Assembly (NCBI GenBank): GCA_000467715.1
Contig: AJFK01000227.1
Span: 1-64,000 of the forward strand
Direction: 5' to 3'
Length of the DNA stretch: 64,000 bases
DNA from: Hysterium pulicare CBS 123377
Lineage: Eukaryota; Ascomycota; Dothideomycetes; Hysteriales; Hysteriaceae
Within the stretch, counting starts at the first letter, position 1. The number at the start of each line of letters is the position of its first letter. A program made the position numbers and the translations under genes. This document shows, in pieces, positions 45,656-56,427 of this stretch. Under the pieces are notes generated by a model. It was not told the origin of the DNA, searched no databases, and was given only the letters and a program-made list of their open reading frames with translations.

Positions 45656-45891
45656 GCTGATGGGAAAGCCGTTGGTAGCATCCTCCGAATATGACGAATT
45701 ATGACTCACCGTGTGTACTTCGGGTTTAGCTTCGCTGTGGCTTGCGATCTGCTTACCGCGGCCATCGTAACATATCTGTACTTCTACACATCACCTCTGG
45801 AAGACAACCAGTATGATCCCGTCAGGCACTATCGCGTAGAAGTCCAAAGATGGATTTAATGCTTTTGCTAGGCATGGACCTCCCTTTCTTT

Positions 45892-47180
45892 TCACCTTAT
45901 CTCCTCGATTAGCCCGTCACGACTCTCATCCCTCCTGATATTGCTTTGATGTCCTCCCATTTGCAACGCCTCTCGCAGTCCCAGACTGGTTGACTCATCA
46001 TCATCTCTCGTGAATACAGAGCCTTCGGCGGTCACCACCCTAAGCATCGGCCGCATTCTTGCAGAGCCGATCGTTGGTTGTTGGCCCGGAACCAGATGCT
46101 TGGGACTCGACGAGCCCTTGCCCTTGCCAGAGAAAAAGATGGGCCCAAGCGTTGGTACGCATGCAACGAGAATCCCAACCGTCATCTCGATGATTATGAG
46201 AATGCTCTTCTCCAGTGCACAGGTGGAAGTAGTATTGTCGGACGGACAGCGAAGCGTTAGAACTATGCGGGCCAAATTCGCGGCCGCCGTGCTGTTCATA
46301 TGGACTTAGTAAGGGGCTCTAAAAGAGCTTTTTATAACAATGATTTCGGAATCAGTGTCTAACTCTCTACTCACATCAATCCCAAAGCAAAGGATGCAGT
46401 CACCGCCCACTTCTTCTGCCTTGACATCTGCAGCTTCCATATAACCGGCAATGGTAGCAGAACCACCCAAAGGTCGACAAGCATATTGAAGACTCCCGAG
46501 AATATCTCTATTACTGTCAGATTGCTGCAGCTGCCATCCACTGAAAGGTCCCAGTTGTAGGCGATAGGTCGGCATATCAAAAGTAGAGTGGGAATGGAAG
46601 AGACCCAGTAAAGAAAGACGACCATCGCGGTTCCCATTGTTGTCCAATATAGGGTGTGCATTTGGAATATCTCAACGTAGAGGAGGATTACGGAGAGGCG
46701 GAAGCAGGAGAGGGAAGCTGCCCATAGCCATTCTAGTATCCATACGAGCTATTGACACCAGATATTGTCAGTGAGTATAGGCCAGGGAGGACACAGCTCG
46801 ACATATTGCCCTCAGAATCACTAACCTTGAATGTCCATAGCGGCTTAGGCGAATCGTTACCACTTCCATAACCTCCAACGAAGATGACTTAGAATGTCAG
46901 CTCACATTCGCTCATTAGTATGATAAAATCCAAACCTATCAATGCATCGATGACGTATAGTACAGTACAAGCCTATGATAGAGCGTTATCAGCGGCTGAA
47001 TTTCTTGAGCAACCCCGAAAGACCTACTAGGCATACGAAGATTAGATAATCATGTATCTTGAAGGGCCTCGTTCTAATTCTGGAGCAATGTACCCGCAAA
47101 ACCACTGCTAAAGTACTAATAGGAAGCAGGATAGCGCTGATAGCGAGAAATGCCGCAGTGCTTCTGTTTATATATGTCAT
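45892..47180 (-). CDS. Rhodopsin-domain (PTH11/SAT4-like) seven-helix membrane protein
   Basis: Five exons, complement(join(45892..46291,46375..46748,46826..46887,46936..46972,47037..47180)), encode 338 residues. Introns are 83, 77, 48 and 64 bp; the last acceptor (GAACAG) was chosen because it gives ALGLI|TAAANLARIVLTL, the expected helix 6. Seven helices are visible: AAFLAISAILLPISTLAVVL, DYLIFACTVLYVIDALIVIF, WLWAASLSCFRLSVILLYV, MVVFLYWVSSIPTLLLICRP, VFNMLVDLWVVLLPLPVIW, FALGLITAAANLARIV and IIIEMTVGILVACVPTLGPIF. The WDLSVDGSC loop and the LLPLPVIW block mark the fungal rhodopsin-domain family. Members include PTH11-type receptor candidates in plant pathogens; no ligand is known. The cytosolic tail is about 60 residues. 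No CFEM domain is present. Confidence 0.88.
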
Positions 47181-48072
47181 CGTAACATTTTTGGCACACT
47201 GGGATTAAGGAAGTAGAGAAAACACATGGTACAACAGCTGCATAAAAATTGAAGATATCCAGGAAATGATTGAGTCTCGCCCGAGACATTTCTGGCCCGA
47301 TTGCCCTCTCTTCTCAGAAGTAAAAGGAATCGGTGGCGGAGCATGAACATAAACTAGCCTCGGACATCGGATTTTCGCCATTTTCAGCCTCACATCATCA
47401 CTTACATCGCTGATTGGTCCAAATGATGAATAGTCGGCATTGGCGAAATGCGAGTAAGCAGAACTCCGGCGCAATGATTACGTTGTATAGCAAGGTTTAG
47501 CGGAACCGCGTAGACCATGAATTGATTCGGCCATCCAGATGATTACAGATTCATCACAATTACGAGCGTTCGAGTTCGAATTACTCCGATCAAGTCCGAA
47601 TTGGCTTAGTGCTCCTCCGTCTCGGTGAGCCGCTGCCTCGTACGGCTGGTAAGCTTGGGTCACAATGGAATTTCCAAGACTTCCAAGCTTATCGTTGCCT
47701 CTTTTTTGTTCTTCTTGCTAGCTCATATAGTTTATTTGAACTCCGTGAAGGTCTTCTAGGCTAGTTTCTTGACCCGAACGTAGAATATGTCCCAGTAGCT
47801 CTCTGCCTTCCCGTGGATGGATGGATTCATGTTGGGTTGTCAAGAGCCATGAATTACTTCTTCAGCGTGGTTGAATCTAAACTTTCGATGGATCTACTAC
47901 GTTGACATACTCAGTCACTGAAAACACCCTCAGAGCAGAATGATCACGTGACACATGCCGTCGGATCCATGGATTGAACTGCTTCAAATATCCAAAGCTT
48001 GACAATTTAAATGCGAACACGGGATAAAAACAAGGGAAAAGACCACAGTGTGTTCATGATGAATAATACGTA
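47181..48072. other. Intergenic, no supported gene
   Basis: Only short frames. Presumed promoter of the rhodopsin-domain gene and 3' flank of the dehydrogenase gene. Confidence 0.5.
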
Positions 48073-49486
48073 CTAATAATGTAGCTGCCTGTTCATTGTA
48101 TTAATCAACGGCTCCCCCTTCTCCAATTTCTCTAGATTACATTCCAAAATATCCAACACCCTACCAAAATAGCGGGTCGATTTCCAACTGATATGAGGCG
48201 TAATCAGTAAGTTAGGCGCTTTCCACAATGGATGATCTGAAGGCAGAGGCTCAGGATCAGTCACATCCAGCGCCGCACCCCGAATCATCCCCTTCTCGAG
48301 CGCCTCAATCAAGTCCTCCGCCACAACATGCGGTCCTCTGCCCACATTCGAAACAAACGTCTTCTTTTTCGCTAGGATCTGGAATTGTTCTTTGCCGATC
48401 AAACCGCGAGTGGAATTTGTCAGCGGAAGGCAAAGAACGAGGATATCGATATCTTGACCCAAGAACTCGTTGACGGCCGCTTTGCTGGTGCCATGAAACC
48501 ATCGAGAAGGAATCAGGCCGTCCGGGTCACCGGTGCCTGGGACACAGTAGCTGTCGTCTTTTCGGGATTCTGAAGTTGTGCGCTCACGCATGGTGAAGGC
48601 GTGGACGTCCATTCCTAGGGCTTGTGCTAGTCTTGCACATTGGCGGCCAATGGCGCCGTACCCCAGGATGCCCCTATGATTTACGTGAGTATCTGAGTAG
48701 GAAGGAGGACACAATGGGTGTCATGATTCGTCATTTTAGGGGAGTGGGTACTCTACTACCACCTGCATTACTACCGGCCTGCAAAGCCGAGCCAGACTCG
48801 GGGAATAGTATCAAAGCAAGTTTTCCTCCTTAAGGTTAGTCTGAAAATAGTACATAGAAAAGCACCTTCCAGACTTGTACCGTCAAGGAGTTCACAGTGC
48901 AACAAATTATAACACCAATCGTGGAAGGGCATGCCAGTTTGTGGGGCTTTCTTACATTCTCATTCCAGGGGAGTCTTCTACCATCGTTTCATATCCTCTC
49001 TCCCAACGACCATCTTTCATCTGGTCCACGTACTGGGGGAGGTGATGTTGATGAGACAGATACGTCCCTATTACCCATTCTGCGATTTGAGGTCTGGATT
49101 GTGGTTAATCTAGGTGTTTTGAAAACTGGAAGGGGGAGAGATTACGGATGTATGCCATTCGCTGTACAAAATAATATCTCGGGATTTGCATAGATCTCCA
49201 ACCCAGCGCAGTGGTCTGCTCCGGCAGATGTCAATTGCACGAATTGGAGCCCAGGTACTAATCTTGCGGGTGGGAGCATTCCATAGGTACATAGAATCGT
49301 GACTCCTTCCCAAATGTCTGGTGGTAGATCTTCGAGTCGCAACTTTCCACCGAGTGTGCTTTCTAGTCGTACTTCCAGGCCAAGAAATCTATCCTCAAAC
49401 CTCTTGATGAAGGCAGGATCGGGTTTGATAGGAAGTATGAAAAGTAGTTTGCCATTGTTCAAAACTCCGGACGGCGAGGACTCCAT
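48073..49486 (-). CDS. D-isomer-specific 2-hydroxyacid dehydrogenase
   Basis: Three exons, complement(join(48073..48673,48956..49093,49146..49486)), encode 359 residues. The 51-bp first intron is ordinary. The second intron is 282 bp because it contains a MITE copy (48710-48923). All phases fit. The substrate domain includes VQLTSAGADHC and ANGIHPPQIAEWVIGTYL. The NAD domain begins MGILGYGAIGRQ (GxGxxG, residues about 160-170), then LCLPLTNSTRGLIG, SNVGRGPHVVAEDL (with the catalytic Arg), ALDVTDPEPLPSDHPLW (catalytic Glu) and ITPHIS (catalytic His). It reduces 2-keto acids or oxidises D-2-hydroxy acids such as glyoxylate or hydroxypyruvate. The true substrate is not evident. Confidence 0.92.
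48710..48923 (+). mobile_element. MITE copy B, inside an intron
   Basis: A 214-bp copy. The left end CACAATGGGTGTCAT and the inverted right end CACGATTGGTGTTAT pair as terminal inverted repeats. Internal blocks CTACTACCACCTGCATTACT, CGGCCTGCAAAGCC and AAGCACCTTCCAGACTTGTAC match the other copies. It lies within intron 2 of the dehydrogenase gene, antisense to it. The flanking triplets (GGA left, GAA right) differ by one base, so a target duplication is only suggested. Confidence 0.85.
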
Positions 49487-49709
49487 TTGGCGCAAATGGA
49501 GCTGAAAGAATACCTTGAGTCCTTCTGAGCAGGGTTTTCGGGAGATAAAGTCTTCAGAGAACCGGGTTAGTGGAACGGTAAGTCTCTTTGCATAGTCTGG
49601 ATATTTCCAGTGATGTTGCTACGTATTTTTTGTGGTCGATTCTTAGAATTGTAGTGGAAGTTCCGCTATCGATAAGAAGGTTGATAGCACTAATTAAAAT
49701 GACACTAGG

Positions 49710-49905
49710 TTAAAAAGCGCAGTACGTGCCGCCGTTCCTAATATCAGATTTCTCACTCGGGATTTCTCCAGCATGCGGCTTTTGATCCACGTCTGCATAA
49801 CGCTGACGTGCGAGGCAGATCATGCCGAAACCTATTGATAAGAGGGTCAAAGCAATGAATATAGCGCATTCGTCGGCACATGGACTACCTACAAATCTCA
49901 GCGCG
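49710..49905 (-). pseudogene. Possible 3' remnant of a membrane transporter gene
   Basis: On the reverse strand a frame ending at the TAA (49710-49712) reads CAIFIALTLLSIGFGMICLA, a membrane helix, then RQRYADVDQKPHAGEIPSEK, a hydrophilic tail of the kind that ends many fungal MFS permeases. Only about 60 codons can be seen before the LamB/YcsF start codon at 49996, so at most the last helix and tail survive. Assignment is weak. Confidence 0.3.
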
Positions 49906-49995
49906 ACCTAAGATAAAGGATGTCAACAACGAATCTAACATCCCAAACATTTAATAGTAAATAGTCAAGATCCCAACTGTCCAGATTTGGCCAGC

Positions 49996-50936
49996 ATGCT
50001 TGACGACTCAAACGGCATCAATGGGACATCCCAAGCTAAGCCTCGCGTTACAATCAATTGTGATATGGGCGAGGCATATAGGACGTGGAAATGGTAAGCT
50101 TTCCAAGATTCCCAGCATTATATTCGCCATCCTGAGAAACTGTAGGGCCCAGGCGAGGAGCTGATGCCTCTCATCGACTTCGCCAATGTCGCATGTGGCT
50201 TCCACGGCGGCGACCCAGTAGTAATGCACCGCACGATCAAGCTCGCAAAAGCGTACAACGTACCCGTAGGCGCACATCCTTCTCTTCCGGACCGCGAAGT
50301 TTCGGCCGTCGCCATATTGATCTCTCACCCGAACACCTATTCGATCAGCTCGTCTATCAGATCAGTGCTGTGGAAGGAATGCTCAAGGCTGAAGACATGA
50401 AATTGAATCACGTCAAGACGCATGGGTCTTTGTGGAGATATTGCGAGCAGAGTGAGAAGCATTGTGAGGCGGTGATTAAAGCCGTACAGGTTTTTGGTGT
50501 TCCGGTGCTGGTTATTGCGGGAACGGCACAGGAGAGGATGGCGAAAGCGAGGGGCGTGGAGTATATTCCAGAATTTTATCCGGATCTCTTTTATGATGAG
50601 AATGGGAAGACGATGCCGATTTTGTAAGTTCTGGCTACATCACGAATCCCTCGAAGAGATGTACTGATAAGACTTTTAGGACTGCCGGAAGGGTACCACT
50701 TGACACTGTCTACGTAAAGATTCGAAAGATTATTGAGGAAGATAAAGCACTCTCAAAGTCTAAGAAAGAGGTAAAAATGAACTTAGGAAGGAGACAGTTC
50801 AGCTGCTGTATCCATAGTGATTTTCCGCGTGAGGATTCTCACTTCTAACCTCTAATGCGTTTGCTAACGACGTGGGCACCCAGATCCCGTAGAGACACTG
50901 AATGAAGTGCGTAAAGCTATAGATGCATGTAAATGA
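49996..50936 (+). pseudogene. LamB/YcsF family (5-oxoprolinase subunit A-like), decayed
   Basis: Family blocks are clear: [86 protein letters not shown]. Introns at 50624-50679 and 50829-50883 splice correctly and the gene ends ETLNEVRKAIDACK. Two defects are visible. The first intron (GTAAGC at about 50095 to TAG before 50149) leaves the frames out of phase by one base. Near 50300 the frame shifts between [10 protein letters not shown] and FGRRHIDL with no room for an intron. The family acts with carboxyltransferase-like subunits to open 5-oxoproline; the damaged partner lies directly downstream. If the shifts are genuine the product is lost. Confidence 0.75.
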
Positions 50937-50994
50937 ACAACGCGCACAAGTCAATTTTATGACATCGTCCATCCCAATCGTGACCACGTGACTT

Positions 50995-52883
50995 TTGATA
51001 GGGAAGGAAGACCACGATGGTGAGATTATTTTGGGATACTGGCTTCCATTTTCCTACACATTAAACAATAAAATGCTATGTGAGCAACTCTTTCAGCGAA
51101 AATCGTTTCTCAATTCTTCGGAATATACGGTCTCTTTCCAATCCAGTCGTAGTGGTATTCGACTCGAAGGGCCTCCGCCGACTTGGGCAAGAAAAAGCGG
51201 TGGCGAAGGAGGAAGCCATCCAAGCAACATGGTCGGTTTCGGTTTCGCCATTGGAGCAGTGAGCCTTACTGGAGACCTAGAAATTAGCTTTGCAGTCGAT
51301 GCGCAAAACCAAACAGGATTCATTGTTACTCATACCGTTGCGCAATCTGATCCCCGGCGGCTCGCGCAGTTGAAACCCGGTGATTCACTCCGGTACAGGG
51401 AAATCGACTGGGGTCAGGCAATGATTTTGGAAAACAGGATATCCGGATTTCTGGATACCGTGAAACAGGTTGTTGATGCAAGTCATGGTGACGATGGCGT
51501 ATCGGCCGCTACATCATTGGATTGGGAGCTGCCCGAAGCGACGTCTTCGGATGGAATCTTGTTCCAACGAGCAGCGAAGGGAACTCGGGCTAAACTAACA
51601 ATCTGACAGTCTGGAGAACGGGCCATGCTTTGTGTGTACGGTTCAGGAGACTTCGAGATGAGCTTGAGGGCTCGAGTGCAGCAGCTTGGCAATGCCATCC
51701 GAGAAAACACCCCTAAAGGTATTCGTCCACATTGTGGAATCGAAAACGTGTCCGCGTTGATACACTTTGACCCGCATACTATCAGCCAGAAAGAAGTCAT
51801 CAAAACCATTCTGACCATAGACGATGCGATGGGAGCCGTGGAAGAGCTGGTGCTTCCTAGTCGCGTCATCCACTTGCCAGCCCTCTTCGATGCCGAAGAG
51901 TGCCATGAGGCGATCCAGAGATATATGACACTTCAAAGACCGTATGCCTCATACCTTCCAGACAATGTCGATTTTATCAGAAGAAGCAATGGTTTACCAT
52001 CAAAAGATGCCGTGAAAAGAGCCTACTTCGAGACGCCTCATTTGGTCAATGCAGTGGGCTGGCTTATGGGATTACCGATCTACATTCAAATGGACCCACG
52101 ATATCACTTAAACGTGCCAAAGTACAATCCTTCACGGAATTTTACGAAGGCAGGATCTTTAGGTGTTGGAGGTAATACATCGTCGATATATCCGAATGAC
52201 TCTCCCGGCGGATATATGCTCTGGGGAATGACACTGCCGGGGTGTTGTTGGGATATTTATGGCAGGAAGCCAGGGTTTACTGCGGAGAAACCGTGGCTTT
52301 TCGAGGCTTTCGATCAGATCATTTTCCATGAGGTCAGTAGAGAAGAGTATGATGCTGATGTCCGCGCTTTTACAGCAGGTACTTTTGAGATTCGCATCGA
52401 GCCTGGCACGATAGACATGGCGGCTTATAACAAGCTGGTTGCAGATACTGCAGAAGAGGTAACGGAGATGAAGAGATTGCAGGAAAAGTGTACTGAAGAA
52501 GAGCTTCAAAAAGAAGCAAAACTATACGAGAAATGGATGGCGGAGAAGGCCCTTGAGAGCTGCGATTAGCTGACTAAATCCTCCAAGAGCGCCTTGAGAG
52601 GTAATATATTCTCAGAGCAATACAAAATCCCGCTAACACGAGTCACTCTAGATCCGCACCATATCGAGGTTGTTGCTACAATGATCGCCAGCGTATGGAA
52701 AGTGTTGGTTGCTGTCGGAGACATTATAGAGAGTGAGTAACGGTCTTGGAAGCCATGAAGATGGAGATTTCGATATCCGCACCGAAGGATTCGACGAGAT
52801 TCAAGGTGGAAGCTTTTTTAAAAGAGCCTGGAAAAAAGGTAGAGGCCGGGGAAGGTCTTCTTTTGTTGAGTCGAATTCCCTAG
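50995..52883 (+). pseudogene. Urea-carboxylase-like carboxyltransferase and biotin carrier remnant
   Basis: The remnant starts inside the first carboxyltransferase domain (YTVSFQSSRSGIRLEG, TWARKSGGEGGSHPSN). It runs into the second domain (CVYGSGDFEMSLRARVQQLG, RPHCGIENVSALIHFDP, AYFETPHLVNAVGWLMGLP, GWYM-like loop SPGGYMLWG). It ends with a biotin carrier domain holding VLEAMKMEI, the biotinyl-Lys motif (about 52750). Defects: an in-frame TGA at 51604-51606 inside KLTI-QSGERAM where CGA is expected, a one-base shift just before the biotin motif near 52737, and complete absence of the N-terminal biotin carboxylase. Intact relatives carry BC, two CT domains and BCCP in one chain. Order and partner match the bacterial pxp/acc type locus. 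Confidence 0.75.
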
Positions 52884-53016
52884 CACCTTTGTAGAAGTTC
52901 AGCTGCGGAATTGGAAACAACAAGTCCCAACATCTCCGTAGAATATTCTAATAGGACACTAACTTCCGAACCAGAATATACTTCGGCTGTTTGACTATGT
53001 GACTGCTTGACTGCTT

Positions 53017-53230
53017 CGCAGGGGGTGTCATAATTCGTCCTTTTCAGAGGATAGGCGTGCGTCTACCCCCTTCCTTTCCACCAGCCTGCAAAGCTGATTT
53101 AATCTCTGTATAAGGCGTTAAAGCAAGTTGCCATCTTTAAGATTATTTAAAAAAATCCCATACAATAAGATCTACCTAGACTTTGGCAGCTTTAGAAGTC
53201 CACAATACAACGAATAATGGCACCCTTGTG
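53017..53230 (+). mobile_element. MITE copy C with 3-bp direct repeats
   Basis: A 214-bp copy. Left end CGCAGGGGGTGTCATAATTC, inverted right end CACAAGGGTGCCATTATTCG. It is flanked by CTT on both sides (53014-53016 and 53231-53233). Internal blocks GGCGTGCGTCTACC, CACCAGCCTGCAAAGCTGAT and AAGCAAGTTGCCATC align with the other copies in the same order. Confidence 0.88.
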
Positions 53231-55161
53231 CTTGAAGAGCCGAGTCAGAAAAACGTGCACGGACTATCAACGCGAGTAAGGCTTTCACGTGATGCCTTAT
53301 GTCAGCAGTCCCCTTCTGGCGGTCTATATAAACCTCCTCCTCTATTTCCTTTTCCACCCCAACAACCAACTTTTTCCAAAATCAGTCTGTCGTTCTCCAG
53401 TCCTTACTTCCGCCACTTCAACCCAACCTCCGCAACATCACGGCATGGCACCTTCTTCCTCTTCTTCACTCATCGCCGCCTCCAACCATGCGCATCACCT
53501 CCAAGCGTCACTCAACCTTCTCTCACCCAACAACATCGTGGTGGTTCGACATCCCTCATCGTGAAAGTATGATACCTTCTCCTCTTCCTCATGTCACATT
53601 AACCTCGACCAGGCCCAACCTCAACATCACATCAATGATTTCGCTTCACCTCATCAACTTCCATCAACCTAAGCACATCATGGTGGTTCAACATCGAACT
53701 TCATGAAAGTATGTCCACCTCCCCTCTTCATCATGTCACATTAACCTCGACCAGGCTCAACCTCAACATCATATCAGTGATAGCACTTCACTCATCAACG
53801 TCATCACATCAACACAAGTCAACAACAGCATCACTTCATCCACACCAACATCAAACAACAGCATCACTTCATCCACACCAACATCAACATCAGCACGATC
53901 GTCAACACCAACATCAATTCATCATCAACTTCCATTATCACATGGTGGCTTGATTCAGATAGTTGCTTTGTAAGTGTCTCACCCTCCCACATCCCTTCGC
54001 CAGCTAACCCGTCATCCAGTTTGGCGCTTTGCTGAAGCTTTCGCTTCATGGGGGTGATCAAAGATTCCACGCGCGTTTGATTCCTGGCCACTTGGGATCC
54101 GGCTTCGGCTTTGGGGGATGGTGCATGTCGCAGTGTTCGCACGGGCAGTCCAGTTCTTGCTTCATTCTGCCGTGGTATTCTGCGATCGATGAGTGTGGCT
54201 TTCCCTGTGCATGCCCGGGTGCTTCAGGATGTGCTGGAATTTCGGGCGGCACCTCCGGTGAGGTGCAGGGTTGAGACTTGGGGATCCCGGGAAGGTGATG
54301 AGTTCGTGGGTCTGCCTGCCGCTGGATAGCCTCCGGGGTAGCGTGGCTCAGGTTTCTGAGTCCGTCAGCTTGCTTGAAAAAGCTAACCGTCACTCACTGC
54401 AGGTGACGGCGCCACTGCTCAGGAAATGGCTTGTTGGTTGGATGGCGACTGGTGGCTAGATAGTTCGAATGATATTCTTTTCATTCGCAACATGCTCTCT
54501 TTTTCATTTCGTGACTCCACTTTGCTTTCTCATTCTTCTAACTTTTTGACTCCATTTTGATGATATCGTGTGCCTTGTAAAACCTCTTAAAATGTTGCAA
54601 TGTGCTTCTAGTTAAAATCTCATCGCTGGCCTTTTAAGGGGAAATCCACTTTTATCGGAATACTAGAGGCGACCTTGACCGTAATGACATGTTCAAGCAC
54701 CTCCGAGCGATACTTTTCGAAGGACAATTGACTGGTTGTAAGCTCCATGTTTCGAAACTTCATGACTTTCTTGCGATCCATGGTTCCAAATCGGCGCCTA
54801 AAACAGATGAAGAGGAAACCCACCAAATCCTAGATTTTTTTAAGTCACTCTCGTACCAGAGGTAGGTCAGAAAAGATGGTTGATTCAAAGTGACGATTAG
54901 AACTCGTAGTGTACCAAACCCAAAAAGAAGCACGACCCGAAGGAGATCGCAAGCGAAATCAAAGCACCACTGTTACATCATACAATGAAATCAGACCATG
55001 AATGAGAATAAAAATAAATCATCACCACTTACGCGTGGTTGAACCTTACAAATCTCTTCTTTTCCCATATAATATTGAAGTTCCTAGCACCTTGACTTAC
55101 ACGTAACCTTATCGCTTCACTTGAGACTTGTCCAACACAACATCTTCCGGCCGTTCACTTC
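53231..55161. other. Repeat-rich stretch with a possible small gene
   Basis: A CACGTGA element (53286) and a TATATAAA box (53325-53332) precede a pyrimidine-rich leader and candidate ATGs at 53445 and 53488. The latter frame starts RITSKRHSTFSHPTTSWWFD and reaches a GTATGA donor-like site. No full gene could be assembled from the downstream pieces (strong donors near 53708 and 53971). Positions 53975-54460 give overlapping Cys/Gly/Pro-rich frames on both strands with no recognised domain. The rest up to the F-box gene shows nothing. Confidence 0.35.
53531..53960. repeat. Degenerate tandem repeats with exon-like edges
   Basis: A unit of about 143 bp (53531-53673) is followed by a diverged second unit (from 53674). 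Both start with a CATCRTGGTGGTTCRACATC block ending in a GAAAGTATG splice-donor-like site, and both contain TCATGTCACATTAACCTCGA. A third, shorter relative of the starting block lies at about 53937 and ends in GTAAGT. Between them a 33-bp CATCACTTCATCCACACC-type unit occurs twice (about 53821 and 53855). Confidence 0.7.
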
Positions 55162-55338
55162 ATGCGGACCATAGTTGCTGTGGCTCACACGGCACACTCT
55201 CGACCATCTGCTGCATATTACTTATCAGATCCATCCTCAACAAAGAATGAATGGATAGGTCTTCATTACCTTCGCCATCTCAACCCCATTCAACGATGGC
55301 GTTTATATCAATCGAGTCCCACTTCTCGAGCTCGCACC

Positions 55339-56427
55339 ATGCAGAACGCAAAACACAGCCAACTCTATCAGCTTCCAACGGAGCTCCTGTACCTGATAGC
55401 AGAATCTCTGCCAGACATATCAGTGCTCTGCCTGCGGGCCACATGTCAGAGACTTTGCCACGACCTCAGCAAGTTTCCAGTTAGCCAGAAAGCTCGTCTG
55501 AATCTCGGATTAGTGTTGATGGTAGATGACTTCCGCCAGCTATGCCGAAAAGAAGAGGAGGAGGAACATGCTGCTGTAAAGTCTTCTCCTTGGCTACCGG
55601 CTCAGCTACTGTGCAGTGAATGCATGAGAAAGCACCCCGTATCTTTCTTCTCGGCGACCGAGACTAGAAAGCCGCCTTCATTACGGGCCTGCGTCGGGGC
55701 AAAAGGCGAATTCTGGATCGGATCTTACCTTCGAACGACTTTCTCGGAGTTAAATACAGCAATTTGCCAGCGACATATCATCGTTCCTTACGTCAAAGGG
55801 AATCCATCTTGGTCGGGCACGCCATATACAATGTCTCCGCAGATTAGCCAATGGAGAGGTGAAATGGAATGCCGTACGGAGATGGAGCTCCTGAAAGTGC
55901 CGCTCAGCAGAGTACTGTCATATGAGATGGTGCGCGAGGCAATAACCGTCATTCATGAACCTATCTGTCCTCATCTCCAAGTCAACAGTCCTTACGTTAT
56001 CAACCACATTCTTAAACCTCATCACCCCTTGACGAAGCGAATCTACTCACAATGTGGAAACAAGGCCCGTGAAAAGACCGTGGATTTCTTAAAATCAAGG
56101 ACAGAGCTTCTTGTCAGCAGTCAGCTCATTAGATGCTATGCCGATCATTGCCGTACGACATTTTTTGCGAGCCGTTGGAACAACGAGGCAATCAATCTGC
56201 CGGAGGACGATTGGCTTGAGCTAGGTATATATCGACATCTCGGAAAGCTCAAATCACCCCACGATCCTAAATGGGTCGCGCAACTGGTTTCCCCTACGGA
56301 GTCACATGCAAGGAGGAAGACGAGAGCACTTCGCTTAGAATCTCCGGCTTCGAAAGTTCTGCGGCCGGGATCTCGAGAGGACACGACGGTGGAACCAGAT
56401 GTTGAGACGATGTTCGAATTCATCTGA
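55339..56427 (+). CDS. F-box protein
   Basis: A single exon of 362 residues from the ATG just before the F-box (HSQLYQLPTELLYLIAESLP then DISVLCLRATCQRLCHDL). An upstream in-frame ATG at 55162 would add 59 residues with no domain look. After the F-box come a Cys pair (LLCSECMRKHP) and further Cys/His (CYADHCRTTFF, ICPHL) that may bind zinc. The rest has no recognised repeats. Fungal F-box proteins of this layout are numerous and mostly uncharacterised; an SCF adaptor role is inferred. Confidence 0.75.
   Translation: MQNAKHSQLYQLPTELLYLIAESLPDISVLCLRATCQRLCHDLSKFPVSQKARLNLGLVLMVDDFRQLCRKEEEEEHAAVKSSPWLPAQLLCSECMRKHPVSFFSATETRKPPSLRACVGAKGEFWIGSYLRTTFSELNTAICQRHIIVPYVKGNPSWSGTPYTMSPQISQWRGEMECRTEMELLKVPLSRVLSYEMVREAITVIHEPICPHLQVNSPYVINHILKPHHPLTKRIYSQCGNKAREKTVDFLKSRTELLVSSQLIRCYADHCRTTFFASRWNNEAINLPEDDWLELGIYRHLGKLKSPHDPKWVAQLVSPTESHARRKTRALRLESPASKVLRPGSREDTTVEPDVETMFEFI

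Noticed and set aside
48624-48833. Small proteins coded by the MITE copies
   Set aside because: Frames of about 70 codons recur in copies B and D only because the DNA is related; they cross the element ends and lack a start in common.
50300-50310. Intron to explain the LamB/YcsF frame change
   Set aside because: The two frames abut within two to three bases between DREV and FGRR, leaving no room for an intron.
54058-54393. 111-codon reverse frame ending with a Cys/His/Pro-rich tail
   Set aside because: It overlaps equally long forward frames, has no recognised family, and could be an artefact of Gly/Pro-rich DNA. Kept only as part of the uncertain stretch.
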